A stretch of DNA of 21,406 nucleotides from positions 1 through 21,406 of the forward strand of contig JAEYKW010000003.1 in the NCBI GenBank assembly GCA_023408075.1. Direction: 5' to 3'. The DNA is from Bacillota bacterium (GTDB lineage: Bacteria; Bacillota; Clostridia; Christensenellales; SZUA-584). Both the position numbers and the translations under genes were made by a program. This document shows positions 6,611-12,666 of this stretch, one piece after another. Numbering within the stretch: position 1 is the first letter of the stretch; every line of letters starts with the position of its first letter. The notes below the pieces were generated by a model. It was given only the letters and a program-made list of their open reading frames with translations. It had not been told where the DNA came from and ran no database searches.

Positions 6611-7747
6611 TTGAAAGTTAAAGAATATGGCATGAGCAGCCAGAGCCGCAAAGAGTCAGTCGGTACCCCAAAACCGGCCAACAGACACAGCAAGCAGCTG
6701 AAAATCATGCTCATTGCGCTGGGCACATTGGTGGTGGGCTTGGTGGTTATCGGTGTCATCATTTACGGACAGCTCATGAGCGACGATTACTCGACTTTGC
6801 TCGTTCAAACTCCGCCGCCCGGTCCGGCCGAAGACATCAATCCGGCTGCCAGCGGCATTCAAACTCCGCCGCCTGAAAAAGTCACCATCAACTATAACGG
6901 AAAGACATACGCGAAAAATGACAATGTCGTCAACATTGTGTTTCTCGGTATCGATTCGGAAGCCGAGCGGGGCGCACTCAACCACAGCGATATGATGATC
7001 GTCTGTGCGGTGGATACCGCGACAAAAAAAGCGAAGCTGATTACCGTTCCGCGCGATATTTGGACGGATATCTCCAAGATCGACACCAAAACGGGCAAAA
7101 TTACGGAAATGATTAAGCAAAGGCTCAACACCGCGTATTTATTCGGCGGCGGGCCGAACAAGTACGGCGCGTCCAACGCCAAAGCCTGCATTCAAAACTT
7201 TCTGGAGAGAAAGAATGAGCTCGAGACGCCTCTTGATTTCGCGCTCGACATCCCGATCCCCTTCTTTGTGAGCATTGATATGGACGGCATATCCAAAATC
7301 ACGGACGCAGTCGGCGGTATTGAGGTTACGCTTGATACGACGATACCGGATGTTGGCAAAAAAGGCAAGCAGCTCACTCTAAAGGGCCAAGTGGCGGAAG
7401 ATTACCTGCGCGACCGGCATAACTCAGCCGGCTCGGACTTTGGACGCACCGCCCGCCAGCGCAATTTTATGATTCTGCTGGCCAAGAAGATCAAGAGCCT
7501 CGGTGCGGTGGAAATGGTCACCAAACTGTTTGAGCCTTTTAAAGAATACGGACACACCGATATGAACATCGATCAGGCAGTCGCTTTTGCCAAGCTGCTC
7601 AGCAGCATGGATATTGACACCATAGAACAGCTTGTGATTCCTAACCGTGGCGGAAAAGTCGGAAAAGACGAAAAAGACGTTTTGTTTGATAACGAAGCGG
7701 ATACGCTCGATATGCTGCTCAGCATTTACTATACCGAAGTGCCTTAA
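6611..7747 (+). CDS. LytR-CpsA-Psr (LCP) family cell-wall ligase, copy 2
   Basis: This is a tandem paralogue of the preceding gene, 378 aa and roughly two thirds identical over the whole length by eye. The architecture is the same: basic N-terminus, transmembrane helix about 31-53, Pro-rich linker (TPPPGPAED, QTPPPEK) and LCP domain with VFLGIDSE, HSDMM, VPRDIWTDI, TDAVGGIEV and YLRDRHNSAGSDFGRTARQR. All landmark Asp and Arg residues are kept, so both copies should be active. The linker and the last 50 residues differ most. The start is TTG with AAGGAG 9 nt upstream. It probably arose by duplication that included the leader. Copies may have split substrates or growth conditions, as the LCP paralogues of B. 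subtilis partly have. Confidence 0.93.
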   Translation: MKVKEYGMSSQSRKESVGTPKPANRHSKQLKIMLIALGTLVVGLVVIGVIIYGQLMSDDYSTLLVQTPPPGPAEDINPAASGIQTPPPEKVTINYNGKTYAKNDNVVNIVFLGIDSEAERGALNHSDMMIVCAVDTATKKAKLITVPRDIWTDISKIDTKTGKITEMIKQRLNTAYLFGGGPNKYGASNAKACIQNFLERKNELETPLDFALDIPIPFFVSIDMDGISKITDAVGGIEVTLDTTIPDVGKKGKQLTLKGQVAEDYLRDRHNSAGSDFGRTARQRNFMILLAKKIKSLGAVEMVTKLFEPFKEYGHTDMNIDQAVAFAKLLSSMDIDTIEQLVIPNRGGKVGKDEKDVLFDNEADTLDMLLSIYYTEVP

Positions 7748-7759
7748 AATCGCAAAATA

Positions 7760-7986
7760 AACCCCGCCGGAGCTGGGGGACAGCGTATCAAAAAGCCCTG
7801 TTATCGCGGCCCCCTCTGACGACTGCCCATCGGGTGGATCGGGGGCTGTCACCGATAGGTGACTGAGAGAGAAAACGGCTTGAAATCGGTTAAGTCAGTC
7901 ACTCTTTCAAGCGCATTGTACCCATTACCCCGTCATCCGCGAGAGGCGCTTTAAGCTTTACTGACAGCAAGAAACCCCGCCGGAGC
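7760..7986. repeat. Structured non-coding element between direct repeats of a terminator arm
   Basis: AAACCCCGCCGGAGC occurs at 7760-7774 and again at 7972-7986. Only the second copy continues into the full hairpin plus T run. The about 197 bp between them contain no believable ORF but several inverted repeats: GCCCCC/GGGGGC (7809-7814/7841-7846), GTCACC-GATA-GGTGAC (7848-7863), GTGACTGA/TCAGTCAC (7859-7866/7895-7902) and GCTTGAAA/TTTCAAGC (7878-7885/7905-7912). The last two interleave and could form a pseudoknot. It is probably an inserted or duplicated dispersed repeat; the hairpin series resembles palindromic intergenic repeats I remember from gut Clostridia, which I cannot verify here. 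Confidence 0.55.
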
Positions 7987-7995
7987 GGGGTTTTT
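7972..7995. terminator. Bidirectional intrinsic terminator between convergent genes
   Basis: AAACCCCGC (7972-7980) pairs with GCGGGGTTT (7985-7993) around CGGA, followed by TTTTT on the + strand. On the - strand the same stem is followed by TTTCTT, a weaker tract. It can end LCP copy 2 transcripts and those of the glycerol-1-phosphate dehydrogenase coming the other way. The stretch 7996-8149 holds only a short hairpin (CAGCCT/AGGCTG, 8108-8128) and nothing else I can support. Confidence 0.88.
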
Positions 7996-8149
7996 GTTAT
8001 CATGAATTTTTTTCATCCATCCCTTACGGATAAGAATTATGATGCTTCTGTCGAGCGGAGGAATGGCCGCCGATTTCGCTGCCGCCTGCCGGTACCGACA
8101 CTCAATCAGCCTTTCCAAGGCAGGCTGAAATCAAATGCTTGGGGCCTTT

Positions 8150-9517
8150 TTATAGACCGCTTTCCATTTCGAGCACTCTATCCGCGCACGCTTCAAGCAT
8201 TCCGAGCTCGCTGAGCGCCTGCGCAATGGAATACCTCTGCCGAAAGTCCTTGGTGCACAGCAGCGCGTTTTTAATCCGCTCTTGCGATATACCCGCCTGT
8301 GTGGCGGTTACCGGCGCACCGAAACGCCCGAACCAGCAGATCATATCTTTGACATCGGGCAGTATGTCCGTGTCTTTCACATATTGGCTGTGATAAACGG
8401 TCAGCGCATCAATGCGGCGCTCCTGCTCATCCCAATCAATATACCAGTCTTTGTTGGCCTCCATGATGTCTTCACCCGCGCCGGGCGGATAACAGCCGCA
8501 CAGGTAATCTTGCTTCTGCTGCTTTGTCATGCGGCTTGCTTTGATCTTTTCTTTATCGAGGCTGCTCAGGTCTGCGTTTTTGAGCATGCCGTGGTAGTAT
8601 AGGCAGTAGATAAACCCGATGCCGACGCAAATACCGTGCGACGGCACGGGGTTTCCGCCGCAAGCCACGTGCATCATATCCCAGTAGTGCGCCATGTTGT
8701 GCTCCACCGATGCGACAGGCCGCGTGTTTTTGACAATCAGCACCGTGAGCCCCGCGAGTATCAGCGATTCGATCAGCGCCTCCATACCCTTTTCGGTCCG
8801 GTCGATGATGTCCTCCATGTTATCCGAGCATTTTTTGAGCCCCATGAGCAGCATCTGTTCGCAGAGCGGGCAGAATACCTCGCCCGCAGCAGCGGCGCCG
8901 AGCTTCCAGTCCACAACCACACCGTATTTGGCGAGTATATCACCCACGCCCGATGCCTGCATCAGCGGCGGTGCCGTGGCCAGAATGGCAGGGTCAAACA
9001 TAATGAGCCGTGCCGCATTACCGTATTTGCTGATTTTCATATTGCCGATCATCATTGATGATGTGATGGATGTGTAGCCGTCCATCGACGCCGCTGTGCC
9101 GAAGGCCGCAAACGGCTTACCGGCCAAAAATGCACTGTAGCGCGTGAGATCGGTCACCACGCCGGACCCCACAGACAGCAGAAAGTCCGTATTCTTATCC
9201 GCCATCGCGGTAATCAAATCGGCCATTTCGGGCGTGGGCTCCACATGCTCGCCCGGCAGCAGACAGACACGGCAATCAAACCCCGCCGCCTGCAGATTCT
9301 GCTCCACCTTCTCGCCCGCCACATGATATGTATTGGCGTCTGCCACAATCAGCACGTTTTGCCCGAGCCCGCTCTGGCGTATGCAATCCGCAACCGAATT
9401 GATAAGGCCGGACTTAATATAAATGTCCATCTGGGGGATATTGTGATCGTGCGCACAGTCGCAGTTTAAGTTCTCTATAATCAGTTTGCCGTTTTCCTTT
9501 GTGATGTCAAAATGCAT
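8150..9517 (-). CDS. egsA: sn-Glycerol-1-phosphate dehydrogenase, AraM/EgsA type
   Basis: The enzyme reduces dihydroxyacetone phosphate to glycerol 1-phosphate with NAD(P)H, using a metal ion (zinc in archaea, nickel reported for B. subtilis AraM). It belongs to the iron-containing alcohol dehydrogenase-like superfamily. The 455 aa are longer than B. subtilis AraM (about 394). Seen motifs: nucleotide-binding SVGSGVVTDLTRY (115-127), FGTAASMDGYTS (139-150), SGVGDILAKY (189-198) with metal-ligand candidate D193, SVEHNMAHYWDMMH (270-283) with H273/H277, and PSHGICVGIG (292-301) with H294. The ATG at 9517 follows AAAGGGC, 15 nt after nadE, so it is the last gene of that operon. The product could feed an archaeal-type glycerol ether (as PcrB makes) or a polymer; no such partner is in the window. 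Confidence 0.85.
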   Translation of the reverse strand: MHFDITKENGKLIIENLNCDCAHDHNIPQMDIYIKSGLINSVADCIRQSGLGQNVLIVADANTYHVAGEKVEQNLQAAGFDCRVCLLPGEHVEPTPEMADLITAMADKNTDFLLSVGSGVVTDLTRYSAFLAGKPFAAFGTAASMDGYTSITSSMMIGNMKISKYGNAARLIMFDPAILATAPPLMQASGVGDILAKYGVVVDWKLGAAAAGEVFCPLCEQMLLMGLKKCSDNMEDIIDRTEKGMEALIESLILAGLTVLIVKNTRPVASVEHNMAHYWDMMHVACGGNPVPSHGICVGIGFIYCLYYHGMLKNADLSSLDKEKIKASRMTKQQKQDYLCGCYPPGAGEDIMEANKDWYIDWDEQERRIDALTVYHSQYVKDTDILPDVKDMICWFGRFGAPVTATQAGISQERIKNALLCTKDFRQRYSIAQALSELGMLEACADRVLEMESGL

Positions 9518-9532
9518 AAGGCTGCCCTTTCT

Positions 9533-11437
9533 TCAGCTGTCGAGCTCTGAAATCCACATATCGGCTTCCGCGTCGGACGGCATGCGCCAGTCGCCGCGCG
9601 GCGACAGAGACACACTGCCCACCTTGGGGCCGTCCGGCATGCACGAGCGTTTGAACTGGGATGATATAAACCGCTTGTAAAATTTCCTGAGCTGCTCTTT
9701 AATCTGATCGTCCGTGTATTCATCAAACGCATGCTTTGCGAGCAGCAGTATCTTTTGGGGTGTCATTTGAAAACGCAGCATGTAATACATGAAAAAGTCA
9801 TTAAGGTCATACGGCCCGATCTGCTTTTGCGTATCCTGCCGCTCGCTCCCCATTTCCGGCGGCAGCAGCTCGGGCGAAGGCGGTATCGAAACGATCTCCC
9901 GCGCGATGGGCCTCAGAATCTCATCATCGCGCGATACAAAAAGCACGATCTCCTTAATCAGCGTTTTGGCAACGCCCGCATTGACGCCGTACATCGATAT
10001 CTGGTCGCCCGCGTAGGTACAAAACCCGAGTGCGAGCTCGGATAGATCCCCCGTGCCCACCACAATGCCGCCGAATTGGTTGGCGAGGTCCATCAGCACC
10101 TGCGTGCGCTCGCGTGCCTGCGCGTTTTCATATGTGATGTCCGCTTCGCCGCCGTGTCCAAGGTCATTGAGGTGCGATTTTGCCGCATCCACAATGCTGA
10201 TTTCCCTGAGCGCAGCGCCCGTGGCTTTCACGAGCCGCCGCGCAAGGTTCTGCGTGGCCTCCGTGCTGCCAAAGCCGGGCATCACCACGCCGACCACGGC
10301 CTCTTTTTTAAGCCCTGCGCGCACCGCCGCTTCACAGGCCACCATCAGCGCAAGCGCCGAATCGAGCCCGCCCGATACGCCGATTACCATATGCTTCGAG
10401 CCGGTATGCCGGAGCCTGCGTTCCAATGCCGTCACCTGAATGTTGAATACCTCGCTGCAGCGCGCATCCCGCGCGGCTTTGTCGCCCGGCACAAAAGGCA
10501 TTTTGTCAATGGTTCTGAATTTCGGCTCTGCGTCACTCGCAGTGAAGGGAATCCGCCGGTATGAACGCGGAGCTTCTTTTGACATAAACGTATTTTTGAG
10601 TATACGGTCATGTGAAAGGCGATGCAAGTCAACCTCGGTGACCGTCATGTGCTTTTCGAACGAAAACCGTTTGGACGCCGCGATCAAATAGCCGTTTTCT
10701 GCAATCACCGCATGCCCGCCGAACACGGTATCCGTGGTCGATTCCCCCGGGCCGGCCGATACATACACATATGCGCTCACAAAACGGCCCGACTGATGCT
10801 TGATCATCTCTTCGCGGTAGTCACTTTTGCCCGCGAGCTCGTTGCTGGCCGATATGTTCACAAACAGTGTTGCGCCGGCCATCGCCTGATACCCGTGCGG
10901 CGGAAAAGGCACCCAGAGGTCCTCACATAGCTCAACGCCGAGCACAAGCTCCGGGATCCGGCTGCATTCAAACAGAATATCGGTACCAAACGGCACAGTC
11001 TGACCCGCAAGCTTTATCGTCTGGCCCGACACATCAATCCCCGAGGTAAACCAGCGCTGCTCATAATATTCAGAATAATTGGGAAGATACGCCTTGGGTA
11101 TCACGCCAAGCAGCTTTCCCGATTGAAACACAATTGCCGTATTATAGAGCTTATCGTTGGCAAATACGGGCATGCCAACTATGGCAAGCACGCTTAAGCC
11201 TTTCGTATCTTCAAGCAGTTCGGCTAAGTATTTCTCGCTCTGCTCAATAATGCTTCTCTGCCGAAACAGGTCTCCAAGCGTGTAAGACGTGATGCAAAGC
11301 TCGGGAAATGCGACAACAGACACGCCATCTTTCTCTGCATCCCTCATCATCGTAGCGATGCATGCTTTATTCTTTTTAATGTTTCCGACCGCCACTTCGG
11401 GCACGGCCGCGGCCACTCTGATGAGTCCCGTCTTCAT
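9533..11437 (-). CDS. nadE: Glutamine-dependent NAD+ synthetase
   Basis: This enzyme makes NAD+ from deamido-NAD+ and ATP, taking ammonia from glutamine. The 634 aa hold two domains. The N-terminal nitrilase-type glutaminase (about 1-275) shows the catalytic triad E46 (AFPELCITSY), K115 (VIPKAYLPNYSEYYEQRWF) and C171 (GVELCEDLWVP). The C-terminal synthetase (about 325-634) shows the ATP pyrophosphatase P-loop GVSGGLDSALAL with SGGLDS at 355-360, then GTGDLSELALGFCTY and DQISMYGVNAGVAKT. The ATG at 11437 has GGAGGAAC just upstream. It lies 27 nt after the solute-binding protein and 15 nt before the dehydrogenase, so the three form an operon. The full two-domain form needs no separate ammonia source. 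Confidence 0.96.
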   Translation of the reverse strand: MKTGLIRVAAAVPEVAVGNIKKNKACIATMMRDAEKDGVSVVAFPELCITSYTLGDLFRQRSIIEQSEKYLAELLEDTKGLSVLAIVGMPVFANDKLYNTAIVFQSGKLLGVIPKAYLPNYSEYYEQRWFTSGIDVSGQTIKLAGQTVPFGTDILFECSRIPELVLGVELCEDLWVPFPPHGYQAMAGATLFVNISASNELAGKSDYREEMIKHQSGRFVSAYVYVSAGPGESTTDTVFGGHAVIAENGYLIAASKRFSFEKHMTVTEVDLHRLSHDRILKNTFMSKEAPRSYRRIPFTASDAEPKFRTIDKMPFVPGDKAARDARCSEVFNIQVTALERRLRHTGSKHMVIGVSGGLDSALALMVACEAAVRAGLKKEAVVGVVMPGFGSTEATQNLARRLVKATGAALREISIVDAAKSHLNDLGHGGEADITYENAQARERTQVLMDLANQFGGIVVGTGDLSELALGFCTYAGDQISMYGVNAGVAKTLIKEIVLFVSRDDEILRPIAREIVSIPPSPELLPPEMGSERQDTQKQIGPYDLNDFFMYYMLRFQMTPQKILLLAKHAFDEYTDDQIKEQLRKFYKRFISSQFKRSCMPDGPKVGSVSLSPRGDWRMPSDAEADMWISELDS

Positions 11438-11464
11438 TTGTTCCTCCGTATGGTCACATTTAAA

Positions 11465-12355
11465 CTATTGTTCTTCGAGTTCCGAATAATTAACCAGATT
11501 CCATTTGTCCGTCAGCGTCTGCAATGTGCCGTCGCTTTTTATCGCCGCGAGCGCATCATCCACCGCTTCGGAGAAAAGGCCGAGCGATTCGGCTATGCAC
11601 ACGAGATAATCATTGGGCATAAAGCGTTCGGGCAGCAGCAGCATGCCGGGTTTACCAAACTGCGTCAGAGCGGTTTCATTCGCGCACACGGCATCCACAA
11701 ACCCGTCACGCAGCGCATCAATCGCTTCCGGATACGACGCATATATCTTGACGCTTGCTTCAATTTCAAGCTTTTTTAAATAGTCGGACATTTGCGTGGC
11801 ATTTTCATTTTTCTTCGTATCACCGTCCTGCGCGTGCATCGAACCCTGAACGATACCGATGATACCGCCCGACAGATTCTGCATGCTCTTTATTTTATCC
11901 TCCAGCACAAGAAAAGCGCTGCCGTCGGAAAAATACGGTGACGAGTATGTGATGCCGCTCAAATCTGCATACGTCGCGGCACCGAGCGCAAAGTCGATAT
12001 CGCCGCGCTTTAAATACGCGGTTCGCGTTTCGGTATTCACATCGACATAGTTGATGAGAATATCTGCGCCGAAAATACGCCTGATGATTTCATCGGCCAA
12101 ATCTTTTTCAAAGCCTTCAAACACGCCCTGTTCCTCGTTATAGGTACACAGCTTGTTTAAATCGCCCCGCAGACCGACATTAACCAAACCCGTGGCGGCG
12201 ACGTTGTCGACGGCATTTTGTTTATTCGCTTGATGGCCTGTGATGGAAAGGATAAAGAAAACGATCGCGGCAACAGCCAGCGCAATCGCGATGCCGATGA
12301 TAATTCTTAAATGCTTTTGCTTGATGAGCCAAAAGCGCCGTTTTTTATACCTCAA
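11465..12355 (-). CDS. Membrane-anchored amino-acid-type solute-binding protein (SBP_bac_3)
   Basis: The 296-aa protein has a very basic N-terminus (RYKKRRFWLIKQKH), one hydrophobic helix (about 17-38) and a family 3 extracellular solute-binding domain from about 56. Typical pieces are VNVGLRGDLNKLC, GVFEGFEKDLADEI, YLKRGDIDFALGAATY, ITYSSPYFSDGSAFLV, and a C-terminal LPERFMPNDYLVCIA and LTDKWN. There is no lipobox cysteine, so it seems held by an uncleaved signal anchor. Such domains bind polar amino acids for ABC importers or for sensors, but no permease, ATPase or kinase domain lies beside it. The start is TTG at 12355 with AGGAG 9 nt upstream, overlapping the stop of a leader ORF (TTGA). 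The ligand is unknown. Confidence 0.82.
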   Translation of the reverse strand: MRYKKRRFWLIKQKHLRIIIGIAIALAVAAIVFFILSITGHQANKQNAVDNVAATGLVNVGLRGDLNKLCTYNEEQGVFEGFEKDLADEIIRRIFGADILINYVDVNTETRTAYLKRGDIDFALGAATYADLSGITYSSPYFSDGSAFLVLEDKIKSMQNLSGGIIGIVQGSMHAQDGDTKKNENATQMSDYLKKLEIEASVKIYASYPEAIDALRDGFVDAVCANETALTQFGKPGMLLLPERFMPNDYLVCIAESLGLFSEAVDDALAAIKSDGTLQTLTDKWNLVNYSELEEQ

Positions 12356-12468
12356 AGCAATTTACTCCTGATTGGCAGCCCGGAGAGCTGACGCTTACCG
12401 GTGACCCGCAATTTCAACACGGGAGAGGCCAAGGCCTCCCCCGCATTCTTTGCATATTCCTTCAACAC
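12352..12468 (-). CDS. Probable 38-codon leader ORF coupled to the solute-binding protein
   Basis: A frame too short for normal ORF calling starts at GTG 12468-12466. GAGGGGG stands 6 nt upstream, and an in-frame TAG four codons earlier limits the start. The peptide begins MLKEYAKNAGEALASPVL and ends GKRQLSGLPIRSKLL. Its stop TGA overlaps the TTG start of the solute-binding protein (TTGA), and the downstream AGGAG lies inside its codons 33-35. This layout suggests translational coupling. I do not recognise the peptide, which is basic towards its end and has no transmembrane segment. It may be a regulatory leader peptide or a small protein; chance remains possible. Confidence 0.5.
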   Translation of the reverse strand: MLKEYAKNAGEALASPVLKLRVTGKRQLSGLPIRSKLL

Positions 12469-12516
12469 GTTAAGCCCCCTCTACATGCTTCGCAAACCTT
12501 TGCGCTTTGAAGGAAT
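12456..12516 (-). promoter_or_regulatory. Stem-loop region in the solute-binding protein leader
   Basis: ATTCCTTCAA at 12456-12465 and TTGAAGGAAT at 12507-12516 are perfect 10-bp inverted repeats 41 nt apart. Between them CGCAAA-CC-TTTGCG (12491-12504, + strand reading) forms a second hairpin. In the - strand RNA the long stem would pair codons 2-5 of the leader ORF with upstream sequence and hold its GAGGGGG site in the loop, so it could control translation. A further hairpin (AGGCC-AA-GGCCT core, 12421-12441) lies inside the ORF but has no U tract, so it is not an intrinsic terminator. I found no match to T-box, lysine or SAM riboswitch cores. Confidence 0.45.
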
Positions 12517-12552
12517 ACGCTTATATCGCGGTTATTTTTTGTAGAGCACCGC

Positions 12553-12630
12553 TTTGTGTACAAAATGACTGTCAAAACGAATTGTACAACATGTGGTATA
12601 CGAATGCAATAGTCTCTACAAAAATTTGTA
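12553..12630. repeat. Cluster of three ACAA/TTGT inverted repeats around the promoter
   Basis: TTTGTGTACAAA (12553-12564), TTGTACAA (12582-12589) and TACAAAAATTTGTA (12617-12630) are each symmetrical and share the ACAA/TTGT half-site. The middle one overlaps the -10 hexamer; the others sit just downstream of the likely start and just upstream of the -35. This is a plausible layout for repressor operators, but AT-rich palindromes also arise by chance. Confidence 0.35.
12581..12609 (-). promoter_or_regulatory. Promoter candidate for leader ORF, solute-binding protein, nadE and egsA
   Basis: Read on the - strand: TTGCAT (12609-12604), a 17-nt spacer and TACAAT (12586-12581). The -10 matches five of six consensus bases. 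Transcription would begin about 12574, giving a leader of about 105 nt before the small ORF. It starts 58 nt below the gyrA stop; no intrinsic terminator for gyrA is visible between. Confidence 0.5.
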
Positions 12631-12666
12631 TTCCTTGTCAGAGCAAAGTGGCCAATGCCGGGGTCT

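Noticed and set aside
7424..7852. 142-codon - strand frame across the LCP copy 2 end and the repeat element
   Set aside because: Its C-terminal part is antisense to conserved LCP sequence and the N-terminal part reads through structured non-coding repeat.
10076..10564. 162-codon + strand frame within nadE
   Set aside because: It lies opposite the ATP pyrophosphatase domain of nadE and has no start signals or recognisable motifs.
12421..12441. Terminator between gyrA and the solute-binding protein
   Set aside because: The GC-rich hairpin has no T run on either strand and lies inside the leader ORF.
12570..12575. Perfect TTGACA -35 on the - strand
   Set aside because: No -10-like hexamer lies 16-18 nt downstream (GCGGTG is there).
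12356..12580. T-box or amino-acid riboswitch before the solute-binding protein
   Set aside because: I looked for the T-box AGGGTGGNACCGCG core, lysine and SAM riboswitch cores, and a terminator with U tract; none is present.
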